From DAOTTI01 sp034437795 (GTDB taxonomy: Bacteria; Chloroflexota; UBA11872; UBA12225), in the NCBI GenBank assembly GCA_034437795.1, contig DAOTTI010000155.1:1-35414 (forward strand): a stretch of DNA of 35,414 nt. The letters run 5' to 3'. Made by a program: the position numbers and the translations under genes. Shown in pieces: positions 1 to 7,450 of the stretch; the first letter of the stretch is position 1, and each line of letters opens with the position of its first letter. A model generated the notes under the pieces. It was not told the DNA's origin. It did no database searches and saw nothing but the letters and a program-made list of their open reading frames with translations.

Positions 1-67
1 CGGCCGAAGGGGATGAGGGCTCTCCCCGCGTCTCCGCGGCCCCGCGTCCCCGCGTCGAAAAGGGGGA
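1..67. repeat. GC-rich dispersed repeat (copy 1)
   Basis: This stretch begins CGGCCGAAGGGGATGAGGGC and runs through a phased 'CCGCGTCTCCGCGG...CCCCGCGTC' tract. It aligns along nearly its whole length with 16331-16398, with a few mismatches and an indel, and more weakly with 20405-20472. It lies just upstream of the first gene. The repeat is seen directly in the sequence; its function is unknown. Confidence 0.6.
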
Positions 68-135
68 CGGGGGCCGGCTGCCCTTGCCTTCACACCGCAC
101 GCATGCCATCATGCGGACCAAAGGAGGTGGTCTCT

Positions 136-1503
136 ATGGATCCCTGTGCGTGTGGCACGGTCGAGCCGCGGCCGGCCAATCGTGCGGAACCAACACGCCG
201 GGCCCTGCTGGCGCACGCGGGCGCGCTCGGGCTGCTGGCGGCCTGCGCCCCGGGCGCATCGGGCACGGCAGGCACCGGCGCCACCCAGGCCAGGGCCCTC
301 TCCGGCACGGTCCAGATCCTGGCCAACTCGGTCTTCCCCTTCCACGACGATGTGGGCGGCCAGATCGCCAGAGACTTCATGGCCAGGCACCCCGGTGTCA
401 GGGTGGAATCCCAGCCACTCACCGGCAGCGCCGTGGACAAGATCACCGCTGCCGTCGCCGGGGGCGACGCCCCCGAGCTGGTCAGCCTGGGCATCCACGA
501 GGTGCAAACCCTCGCCGCCAACAACGCCATCCGGCCACTCGACGAGTACCTCAAGAGCTCCAAAGACCTCAAGACCAGCGACGTCTGGCCCACCCTGCTC
601 CAGGACGTCACCTACAAAGGCAAGGTCTACGGCATCCCTTACGGGCCCGACCTGCGCATCCTCTACGTCAGCGTGGACAAGTATCTCGGCGCCGGACTGG
701 ACGTCAGCAAGCCCCCACGCACCTGGGCCGAGTTCGAGCAGAACATCGCCAGGACCCACCGCGGGCGCGGCAGCGAGATCGAGACCCTCGGCTTCGACCC
801 CTTCCTCGGCAGCGGCGGCATCTACCGCTGGATGGTGCCCTACTGGCAGCTCGGTGGCGAGCTCGTCAGCCCGGACCGCGAGCGGGTGACCATCAATAAC
901 GAGAAGGCCATTGAAGCCCTCACCTGGCTGAAAAAGGTGGTCGATAGCCAGGGCGGCTACGAGGCCATACTGGCCTTTGAACGCGGCACGACCTACCAGC
1001 AGCTCTTCATGGACAACAAGGTCGCGCACATGTACGCCACCTATGCCGAGCGGGCCCAGGAGTTCGCTATCAAGGCCCCCCAGTTCCGGTTCTCCTTCTT
1101 CCCCTACCCGCTCCCGCCCAACGGGCGCAAGGCCAACTACGGCGGCGGCCACACCTTTCCTATCCTGCATAGCTCCAGAAATCCGGACGCCGCCTGGGCC
1201 TTCCTCGACTTCCTCTCCCTCGAGGAGAACAACGTCCGGTTCACCGACCGCTACGATCGCATCCCCCTGCGCATGCGCACCGTGCGCTCGGAGAAGTGGC
1301 ACCGCAATGACCCGTTCCGCAAGCTGGCCGCGGACGAAATGGAGGGCCGCCGGTTCGTCATCTCTGCGCCGGGGGGCGCGGAGGCCCTCCCGTTCCAGGG
1401 CAACTTCGTTACCGAGATCATGCTGAACCGCAAATCGATCCGCGAGGGGCTGGCCGAGGCGCAGGCCCAGATCCAGCAGGTCCTCGATAAGTGGAAGCGC
1501 TGA
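136..1503 (+). CDS. Extracellular solute-binding lipoprotein, family 1 (SBP1)
   Basis: This is probably the surface sugar-binding component of an ABC importer, anchored as a lipoprotein. The 455-residue protein starts at the ATG that lies 6 bases after a strong AAGGAGGTGG ribosome site at 121-130; an upstream in-frame ATG at 13 has no such site. The N-terminus shows a twin-arginine motif (TRRALLAHAG, residues 20-29) and a lipobox ending at Cys37 (GLLAAC), so export through Tat and lipidation are predicted. The body has the usual two-lobed binding-protein features, such as a VYGIPYGPDLRILYVS segment, and ends in a typical helix (EAQAQIQQVLDKWKR). The luciferase-like gene begins 47 bases downstream. 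No permease or ATPase gene is nearby. The ligand cannot be read from the sequence; an oligosaccharide is likely from the neighbours. Confidence 0.93.
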   Translation: MDPCACGTVEPRPANRAEPTRRALLAHAGALGLLAACAPGASGTAGTGATQARALSGTVQILANSVFPFHDDVGGQIARDFMARHPGVRVESQPLTGSAVDKITAAVAGGDAPELVSLGIHEVQTLAANNAIRPLDEYLKSSKDLKTSDVWPTLLQDVTYKGKVYGIPYGPDLRILYVSVDKYLGAGLDVSKPPRTWAEFEQNIARTHRGRGSEIETLGFDPFLGSGGIYRWMVPYWQLGGELVSPDRERVTINNEKAIEALTWLKKVVDSQGGYEAILAFERGTTYQQLFMDNKVAHMYATYAERAQEFAIKAPQFRFSFFPYPLPPNGRKANYGGGHTFPILHSSRNPDAAWAFLDFLSLEENNVRFTDRYDRIPLRMRTVRSEKWHRNDPFRKLAADEMEGRRFVISAPGGAEALPFQGNFVTEIMLNRKSIREGLAEAQAQIQQVLDKWKR

Positions 1504-1550
1504 GCGGCCCGCCGGCCACCGCCAGCAAGCTGTTCTTGAAGGTGTTCGCT

Positions 1551-2648
1551 ATGGAAGTTGGCATTGGGCTAGATTCGACCCTGGGGCTCTCCCTCCAGCA
1601 GGAGGCCTCCATCTCAGAGGAAGCGGCCCGCCTGGGCTACACCAGCGTGTGGACGCCCTCCACCTCGGCACTGGACCCCTTTCACCTCTGCACCTACCGG
1701 TGGAGCGCCACGCGCGCTGTGGTGCCGGAGGGCCTTGCCACCGGCATCTCCGTCATGCCCGTGCTGGCCGACGGAGGCGTCTCGCCGGCTTACCTGCAAA
1801 ACCCCGTCGGCCTGGCCGCCCGCGCCCGAACCGCCGGCTACCTCACCGGCGGCCGGTTCATTCTCGGCATCGGCACCGGCGGGATCTACCGCGCGGAGGT
1901 CCGCCGCGCCCTGGGCGTGGCTCGCCTCTCCGCCCTGGCCGTGATGCGCGACTATCTGGTCGTCCTGCGGGCCCTCCTGGCGGGAGAGACCGTGACGCAC
2001 GACGGCGCGGCGTGGCGGGTGCGCGGCGCCAGGCTAAGCGAGATCAGGGTGGACGGCCCGCCCCCGCCTCCGGCGCCGGTCTACCTGGCCGCGCTGGGGC
2101 CGGAGATGCTACGTCTGGCGGGAGAGCTGGCGGACGGCGTCGCCCTCAACTGGTGCTCGCCGGAGCAGACGGCCTGGAGCCGCCAGCGCATCGCCGAAGG
2201 CGCCGCGCGCGCCGCGCGCGACCCCGCTTTGATCAAGGTCATCGACTACATCCGCGTCTGCGTCGACGACGATGAGGACGTGGCCCGCCGCGCCTTCGGT
2301 CGGGCCGTCCTGCAATACGCCCTCGGCCCGCGGGTGCCCAGCCCCCAGGAGCGCCGGCTAGGCTACCGCGCCCACTTCGAGCGCATGGGCTTTGCCGACA
2401 CGCTGGCCGAGCTGGACCGCCTGCGGGAGCAGGGCGCGCCGCCCGACGACCTGGTGGACGCCGTCCCGCGCGACCTGCTCATGCGCGTCGGCTACTACGG
2501 CCGGCCAGACGGCGCCGCCGAGGCGGTCCGCCGCCTCAGCCAAGGGCTGGATACGGCCATCGTCCGCGTCGTGGCCGCCCGCCCGGGAGTGGAATCCGTG
2601 CGAGCCGTGATGCGCGCCTGCCAGCCCCACCTGGTGCTCCCGGCCTGA
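1551..2648 (+). CDS. Luciferase-like (LLM class) flavin- or F420-dependent oxidoreductase
   Basis: The 365-residue protein belongs to the bacterial-luciferase / F420-dependent TIM-barrel superfamily. It opens with the standard first strand (MEVGIGLDSTLGLSL), carries the glycine-rich cofactor segment GRFILGIGTGG near residue 107, and has the AALGPEMLRLAGELADG...NWCSPE pattern near residues 185-208 that I associate with F420-dependent members. The chosen ATG follows GAAGGTG. An in-frame GTG at 1491 would overlap SBP1 by 13 bases and add 20 residues unlike the family, so I reject it. The substrate is unknown. The position between a sugar-binding protein and a PhyH-type dioxygenase suggests oxidation of a small imported or cytoplasmic metabolite, which is inference. 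Whether FMN or F420 is used cannot be decided here. Confidence 0.88.
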   Translation: MEVGIGLDSTLGLSLQQEASISEEAARLGYTSVWTPSTSALDPFHLCTYRWSATRAVVPEGLATGISVMPVLADGGVSPAYLQNPVGLAARARTAGYLTGGRFILGIGTGGIYRAEVRRALGVARLSALAVMRDYLVVLRALLAGETVTHDGAAWRVRGARLSEIRVDGPPPPPAPVYLAALGPEMLRLAGELADGVALNWCSPEQTAWSRQRIAEGAARAARDPALIKVIDYIRVCVDDDEDVARRAFGRAVLQYALGPRVPSPQERRLGYRAHFERMGFADTLAELDRLREQGAPPDDLVDAVPRDLLMRVGYYGRPDGAAEAVRRLSQGLDTAIVRVVAARPGVESVRAVMRACQPHLVLPA

Positions 2649-2697
2649 TGCAAGGGTCCCGTCTTTCTTTGGGAGCCGGTTAGGGTGACGGCGCCTC

Positions 2698-2725
2698 ACT
2701 TGCTACTCGCTACTCGCTACTTCGC
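2698..2725. repeat. Short heptamer repeat, about four CTYGCTA-like units
   Basis: Four near-copies of a seven-base unit (CTTGCTA, CTCGCTA, CTCGCTA, CTTCGCT) lie between the oxidoreductase and PhyH genes. A related CTCGCT/CTTGGCT tract sits at 18955-18992. Just before it, 2654-2678 could form a weak hairpin (GGGTCCC with GGGAGCC, one mismatch) after the upstream stop. Confidence 0.5.
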
Positions 2726-2780
2726 TCGCGGTCTATGCTGAGCGGGCGACACGCACGGTGTACGGAGGTACGAGTGAACC

Positions 2781-3473
2781 ATGGTCTTGACGCCGGAGCA
2801 GGTGTGGCTCTTCCGGATCGCGGGGTTCGTAAAGCTCCCCGGCGTGCTGCCGCCGGCCACGGTACAGGCCCTGCTGGACGCCATCTGGCACGACATCGAC
2901 CATGAGGTCGAGCCGGTGGTGCGCAATCGAGAGGGGCGCATCGTGCGCCTCTCCAACGTGCTGGATCGCGCGCCGATCTTTCGTGAGGTGGCGACCAGCC
3001 CGCTGGTGCTCGACCCGCTGGAGGATCTGCTGGGCCCCAATATCGAGATGCTGCGGAACCGGCACAACCACGCCACGCTGCGCCTGCCGGACCCGCGCGC
3101 CGAGGTGCTGCACCGCGACGTGCCCCAATGGAGCCGCGGGATCGTCACCGTCATCTTCTTCCTGGAAGAATCGACCTGCGAGAAGGGCTGTACGCAGCTT
3201 GTGCCCGGCAGCCATCTGCTGCCGTGGGCGCGCGACGCGGAGGCGGTAGCGCGAGCCGGCCTCGCCAATCAGGTGGTGCGCGCCGAGATGCCGGCGGGCG
3301 GTTTGCTGGCCATCGATAGCCTGCTGTGGCACGGCGTCGGGCCGAACCGCACCGGCCAGACCCGCACCAGCATGACCATCGGCTACCACAGCGTGGACGA
3401 CCTCGCGTCAGTGGAGGACCCGCAACGCATCCTGGTGCGGGGCCAGCGCCTGTACGCCGGACACAGCTATTAA
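2781..3473 (+). CDS. Phytanoyl-CoA dioxygenase (PhyH) family protein 1
   Basis: This is a predicted Fe(II)/2-oxoglutarate-dependent oxygenase of 230 residues, compact for the family. The iron-binding triad is visible: H111 and D113 in VLHRDVPQW, and distal H184 in LLWHGVGPN. R195 (GQTRTS), eleven residues on, is the expected 2-oxoglutarate anchor. The start ATG follows GGAGGT at 2765-2770 with suitable spacing. The gene follows the luciferase-like gene after 132 bases and is probably in the same transcription unit as SBP1. PhyH homologues hydroxylate very diverse small molecules, so no substrate is assigned. A second PhyH gene at 27396 is also linked to solute-binding proteins. Confidence 0.9.
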   Translation: MVLTPEQVWLFRIAGFVKLPGVLPPATVQALLDAIWHDIDHEVEPVVRNREGRIVRLSNVLDRAPIFREVATSPLVLDPLEDLLGPNIEMLRNRHNHATLRLPDPRAEVLHRDVPQWSRGIVTVIFFLEESTCEKGCTQLVPGSHLLPWARDAEAVARAGLANQVVRAEMPAGGLLAIDSLLWHGVGPNRTGQTRTSMTIGYHSVDDLASVEDPQRILVRGQRLYAGHSY

Positions 3474-3765
3474 GTTCAACGTTCAAAGTGTCATGGGACC
3501 CGTTGCTGATAGTACTTGGCCAGGGTGATTGTGCTGGACGCAGCCAGATTGGGGCACCCAGCAGCATCATCGTGGCGGCGTGCTGGCCTCGATTCTTCGA
3601 GGTCTTCGAGGCCAGCGACGAGTTCCTTCTCCCTCGGGGAGAGCGGGGCCCCGCGAAGTGGGCGGCGGTGAGAACCCCGCCTCGTGAATAACCGATCATG
3701 CCCCTCCGGAGGACTAGCGCCGGAAGGATAGACCGTCCAAATCTTAAGTCTTACAGGAGTCCAGG
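3474..3765. other. Intergenic stretch, no gene seen
   Basis: These 292 bases separate the PhyH gene from the decayed SBP remnant. They contain a small GTTCAACGTTCAA direct repeat just after the PhyH stop and a degenerate CTTCTCCCTCGGGGAGAG palindrome related to the dispersed family described at 7241. I see no convincing reading frame. Confidence 0.6.
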
Positions 3766-4019
3766 CTATCCGAGCAGCGCGTTTACCTGCCGGCAGATAT
3801 CCTGCACCGCTGCCTGGGCGGTCCTCTCCCCCGTGTCGAAGACCGGCTTCAGCCCGTCATTCATCGCCTTCAGAACCTCGTCGAACTGCGGGAGCATGGG
3901 CAGGCTGCGAGCCGTCTGGGCGGCGCCCGTGAGGGCGGCCCAGTGCTGTGGATCTTCTACCAGCGGCGGCCGTTCCACCGCCTTATCTCGGCAGAGTACA
4001 AGTGGCCGGTCGCGTTCAT
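3766..4019 (-). pseudogene. C-terminal remnant of a solute-binding protein, frameshifted
   Basis: The reverse strand encodes a sequence typical of the last 60-70 residues of a family 1 solute-binding protein: PPLVEDPQHW, then AAQTARSLPMLPQFDEVLKA, ending QDICRQVNALLG before a TAG. The expected preceding 'tGylP' region appears in a different frame (MNATGHLYSAEIRRWNGR, 4019-3966), so joining the two needs a frameshift near 3966. No signal peptide or N-terminal lobe exists, because the GH5-like gene stops only 16 bases upstream. I read this as what is left of an eighth binding-protein gene. A sequencing error could explain the frameshift but not the missing first 85 percent. Confidence 0.7.
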
Positions 4020-4034
4020 GGCCAGCTAGCGAAG

Positions 4035-5237
4035 CTACGTCTGGTCACCGGAGTCGGCAGCAGTTGCCGGGTCAGGGAGACGGGGCCCGCTATCCTGACT
4101 CTGGTGCGAGAACGTCTCCAAGGCTGCCAGGTCAATCGCCATCTTGTCGTAGGTCTTACTCGGAAACAACGACCATGGCCAGGCTCCGGCGTACCCTTTC
4201 GCGTAGAAGTCTGCCAGGCGCGGCAGGGCATCTGCGTCCGGCCCGGCATAGAACTCCCCAATCACCAGCGGGGCATCCAGGCGGTAGCGCGCCTGCACCG
4301 CCGCGTAGTCAGTGCATCGCGCGCACCAGTTGCCGGTGGCCATGTAGTCGTACCAGTGGGCCTGATAGAAGTCCAGCCCTTGCCCCACCCACATCGGCAG
4401 ACCATCCAGCATCGCCGAGCCAACCGTCACGTAGGCCGTCGAATGGGCGTGCACCGTCTCCGCAATCGCTCTCACCGTGGCCTGCACCGGCGCGCGGTCA
4501 ATCTTCCCGTTCCAGATATCCCACTCCGGCTCGTTGAACACCTCCCAGGCGAGCAGTCGCGGGTGGCCGTGGTAGCGGGCAAAGAGCGGGGTCAGGGCCT
4601 CCACCAGCCTGGCGCGCTGAACGGGATCAGTGAGCCAGATGGTCGGGATTGCCGTGGCCGACGCCGAGAAAAGGACCAGGTTGTAGTACAGGTCGTATTG
4701 CTCCGCGAGCCGGAGCGCGGCGTCCAGGTCGTCGTACACTGCCGGTATCAGGCCGCTGGGCGCGCCACTGCCGTCGCGCGTAATCTGCCAGGCGTTCCCC
4801 TCGAACACCCACCAGCGCACCACACGTACCCCGATGGCTTGTAGCTGAGCGCACACAGGGGCAAGCGTCGCCTGCGACGCGGCTGAACTGACGCCGCCGC
4901 CCTGGCCACAGCCGAAGTCGCAAGCCCAGTTCAGCCAGGGTAGATTTGCCCCGTGCAGGTACCATGTCGCGCCACCCCAGGGCACGCGGCTCCCCGGGCC
5001 AATCCGCGGCGCGTGCACCTCGGGCCCGACCCGGGTGCCGGCCCACACCGGACGCGCCTGCGCCAAGGGAACGGGGACGCCCCGGCTCGCTCCACCGGGG
5101 AGCGCGACCAGGAACGGGACGAGGACGGCGGCGAGAATGCCGCGGCTGACAGCGGCCCACAAAGGAGAAGAAGGCACGCGTAGATTCGTAGCAGATTGTG
5201 ACGTCCGGGGCGAAACGCTCTTGGCGGTTCGGGGCAA
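4035..5237 (-). CDS. Secreted GH5-like (clan GH-A) glycoside hydrolase
   Basis: This is a probable endo-acting beta-glycanase (cellulase or mannanase type), 400 residues. It has a (beta/alpha)8-barrel pattern with both catalytic glutamates: acid/base E236 in AWEVFNEPEW and nucleophile E328 in LVIGEFYAG. A hydrophobic segment at about residues 28-50 (WAAVSRGILAAVLVPFLVALPGG) is a signal peptide or anchor. The long n-region suggests that the true start may be the in-frame GTG at residue 22 or the TTG at residue 27; no clear ribosome site decides it. The barrel begins around GATWYLHGANLPWLNW. The gene is divergent from the GH44 gene, with about 100 bases between the starts, so the two may share a control region. 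The glycan specificity cannot be read; GH5 is preferred over other clan-A families without certainty. Confidence 0.83.
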   Translation of the reverse strand: MPRTAKSVSPRTSQSATNLRVPSSPLWAAVSRGILAAVLVPFLVALPGGASRGVPVPLAQARPVWAGTRVGPEVHAPRIGPGSRVPWGGATWYLHGANLPWLNWACDFGCGQGGGVSSAASQATLAPVCAQLQAIGVRVVRWWVFEGNAWQITRDGSGAPSGLIPAVYDDLDAALRLAEQYDLYYNLVLFSASATAIPTIWLTDPVQRARLVEALTPLFARYHGHPRLLAWEVFNEPEWDIWNGKIDRAPVQATVRAIAETVHAHSTAYVTVGSAMLDGLPMWVGQGLDFYQAHWYDYMATGNWCARCTDYAAVQARYRLDAPLVIGEFYAGPDADALPRLADFYAKGYAGAWPWSLFPSKTYDKMAIDLAALETFSHQSQDSGPRLPDPATAADSGDQT

Positions 5238-5337
5238 GTGGCTTCAGGCCAGGTGGAGCGCACTCGACGTCGGGGCACGCTGTAGTGGCGGAACCCCATA
5301 GGCGCCATACAATACCGTCGAGACCATCGAGCACCGC

Positions 5338-7125
5338 ATGGAGCCGTTGCAGCCGGGTCCAGGGCGCCGGCCAAGGCGCCAGGTAGACACGTTGTGGGAG
5401 GCCCGCAGCGCAGAAGCGTTGCAGCCGGGTCCAGGGCGCCGGCCAAGGCGCCAGGTAGGGGCGGCGCTGGCCAGCCTGCTGGCGATAGCCTGCGCTCCGG
5501 CGACGACCTGTACGACGCCGGGGCGGGCGGCGGCCACGCCAGGCCTGTCGGCGGTGGCGGTGCGCATCGCTACCAGTCAGCCGCGCCGCCGGATCAGCCC
5601 GCTCATTTACGGCGTCGCTCACGCCGGACCGGAAGACCTCGCCGCCCTGCGCCCGCGCCTGAACCGCTGGGGCGGCAACCCTAATAGCCGCCACAACTGG
5701 GAGCTCAACGCCTGGAATGCCGCGCGCGACTGGGAGTTCCGCAACTACGGCGACGCGCGGCCGGAAGACCGGCGCCCGTCCGGTGTGGCCGACCGCTTCG
5801 TGGCCGAGACCCGTGCCGCCGGCGCGGAGCCAGTCATCACCATCCCTGCGCTGGGCTGGGTCGCGAGGGACCAGAATAACGAGACGCGATCTCGCGATGT
5901 CCCACGCGGCGGCGGGCCACCGATCGCCGGCCCGGCCGGCCCCATCGCCGGCTACGACCCCACCGCCAACCGCGCCGCCACTAGCATCCGTTCCCTGGCC
6001 CGGAAGGGGCGCCCCTTCGAGGATCCGCCGGACCTGGATGACGACCGCGTCTATCAGGATGAGTGGGTCTACCACCTCGTCCACCGCTTTGGCCCCGCAG
6101 CCCAGGGCGGCGTGCGCTACTACGTCATCGACAACGAGCCGGACCTCTGGTCGGAAACACACACCGATGTCCACCCCGTACAGCCTGGCTACCAGGATCT
6201 GTTGGACGTGTTCATCGAGTATGCCGAGGCCATTAAGGACGTCGATCCCGGCGCGCGTATTCTGGGGCCGGCGCTCTCAGGATGGACGGGGCTCTTCTTC
6301 TCACCACGTGACCGCGGCGCCGACAATTTCCGCACCCATGCCGAACGCCGCGCGCACGGCGGCGTGCCCTTCCTGCCCTGGTGGCTGGAGCAGGTGCGCC
6401 GGCACGATGAACGTGCCGGCCGGCGCACGCTGGACGTGCTGGACGTCCATTACTATCCGCAGGGGCCACACGTCTTCTCCGAGCGGTCCGATCCGGCGAC
6501 GAACGCGCTGCGCCTGCGCGCCACGCGGGCGCTGTGGGATCCCACCTACGTGGACGAATCCTGGATCCGCGAGCCCGTCTGGCTCATCCCGCGACTGCGG
6601 GGCTGGATCGAGCGCTCCTACCCGGGCACCCTGCTGGCGATCGGGGAGTGGAACTGGGGAGCGGAGAAGACGGTAAATGGCGCCCTGGCCGTGGCCGATG
6701 TGCTGGGGATCTTCGGGCGGGAGGGGGTGGACCTGGCGGCCTACTGGACGGTGCCTCCCCGCGGGAGCCCCAGCGCCTTCGGCTTCGCCATGTACACCAA
6801 CTACGATGGTCGCGGCGCCAGCTTCGGTGACGAGTCGCTGGCGGTGCGCTCGCCCCTCCCGCCAGACGACCTCTCCGTCTATGCCAGCCGCGCCAGCGGG
6901 CGCCCCGAGATCACGGTCATCGCCATCAACAAGCGCCCCGACCGGCAGCTAGCGCTGGCCCTGGTCCTGGACGACTTCGCCCCTGCGGAGCAGGCCCGGC
7001 TCTACCGCTACGATGCAAGCCAGCCGGCGGCAATTCGCGACCTGGGTGAGGTCCGCCTGGACGGCCGACAGCTCACGCTCACCCTGCCGCCATACTCGAT
7101 TACCCTGGCGCGGGTCGGCCGATGA
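5338..7125 (+). CDS. GH44 family endoglucanase/xyloglucanase-like lipoprotein
   Basis: The 595-residue protein matches glycoside hydrolase family 44, whose known members cut beta-1,4-glucans including xyloglucan. Hallmarks are LNRWGGNPNSRHNWELNAWN with ARDWEFRNYG, the acid/base E267 in YVIDNEPDLWSE, and the nucleophile E437 in LLAIGEWNWGAE. A C-terminal beta-sandwich follows the barrel, as in the family. The N-terminus is unusual: an arginine-rich segment (LQPGPGRRPRRQV) occurs twice, at residues 4-16 and 28-40, before a hydrophobic stretch and a lipobox-like LAIAC (Cys52). The protein is therefore likely exported, perhaps by Tat, and lipid-anchored. No ribosome site precedes the ATG; a TTG inside each repeat copy (5347, 5419) is an alternative start. 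The gene is divergent from the GH5-like gene. Confidence 0.88.
   Translation: MEPLQPGPGRRPRRQVDTLWEARSAEALQPGPGRRPRRQVGAALASLLAIACAPATTCTTPGRAAATPGLSAVAVRIATSQPRRRISPLIYGVAHAGPEDLAALRPRLNRWGGNPNSRHNWELNAWNAARDWEFRNYGDARPEDRRPSGVADRFVAETRAAGAEPVITIPALGWVARDQNNETRSRDVPRGGGPPIAGPAGPIAGYDPTANRAATSIRSLARKGRPFEDPPDLDDDRVYQDEWVYHLVHRFGPAAQGGVRYYVIDNEPDLWSETHTDVHPVQPGYQDLLDVFIEYAEAIKDVDPGARILGPALSGWTGLFFSPRDRGADNFRTHAERRAHGGVPFLPWWLEQVRRHDERAGRRTLDVLDVHYYPQGPHVFSERSDPATNALRLRATRALWDPTYVDESWIREPVWLIPRLRGWIERSYPGTLLAIGEWNWGAEKTVNGALAVADVLGIFGREGVDLAAYWTVPPRGSPSAFGFAMYTNYDGRGASFGDESLAVRSPLPPDDLSVYASRASGRPEITVIAINKRPDRQLALALVLDDFAPAEQARLYRYDASQPAAIRDLGEVRLDGRQLTLTLPPYSITLARVGR
5345..5458. repeat. 42 bp perfect direct repeat, period 72 bp, inside the GH44 5' end
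   Basis: Positions 5345-5386 and 5417-5458 are identical over 42 bases. The 72-base period keeps the reading frame, so the peptide LQPGPGRRPRRQV is repeated. Each copy contains a GGCGCC-GGCCAA-GGCGCC core. The 30 bases following each copy are not alike. Confidence 0.9.
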
Positions 7126-7450
7126 CCGGCATCACCACATCAGGAGGTGACGGCGCCCGATCTCCCTGGCGCGAGCTGGACCGCTCCGTCTTGGAGGGGG
7201 TTAGGGGGAACCCTTCCAGGAAGGCCAGTCCAGGCGGTATCCCGCTCCCATAGGGAGCGGGATAGGGTGAGGGCTCCGCTCAGGAAGGATCCAGGCTACC
7301 CCTCTGCCAATGGGACAGGGGGACGCCTCGCCGGCCATGAACCAGCCCCGACATCCCTCTGTGGGCCGGCCGCAAGTGGTCGGTGCGCCAGCGCGGCGCC
7401 GGTGGCTCGACCGCCAGGTGGCGTTCGGGATGATGGATGGTGGCCTCGCC
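7126..7450. other. Intergenic region between convergent GH44 and SBP2 genes
   Basis: This 325-base gap holds an AGGAGGTGA ribosome-site-like sequence at 7141-7149 with no convincing gene behind it. It also holds a dispersed palindrome at 7241-7261 followed by GATAGGGTGAGGGCTC, and the sequence GGATCCAGGCTA, which recurs downstream of another palindrome copy near 22197. I see no conserved protein in either strand. Confidence 0.6.
7241..7261. repeat. Dispersed palindrome family A copy (9 bp stem, 3 nt loop)
   Basis: CCCGCTCCC-ATA-GGGAGCGGG is followed by ATAGGGTGAGGGCTC. It is related to the copies at 21041, 22100, 22159, 27349 and 35301. It may act as a bidirectional terminator or mRNA-stabilising hairpin between the convergent genes, but no T-tract is present. 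Confidence 0.75.

Noticed and set aside
109..1302. Long open frame on the minus strand across SBP1
   Set aside because: It is opposite a protein with clear signal peptide and family motifs; the antisense product is Val/Gly/Asp-rich with no family character, as expected for antisense of GC-rich coding DNA.
4627..6174. 515-codon minus-strand frame spanning parts of both glycanase genes
   Set aside because: It crosses the GH5/GH44 divergent region out of frame with both and contains the antisense of the 42 bp repeat; no recognisable domain.
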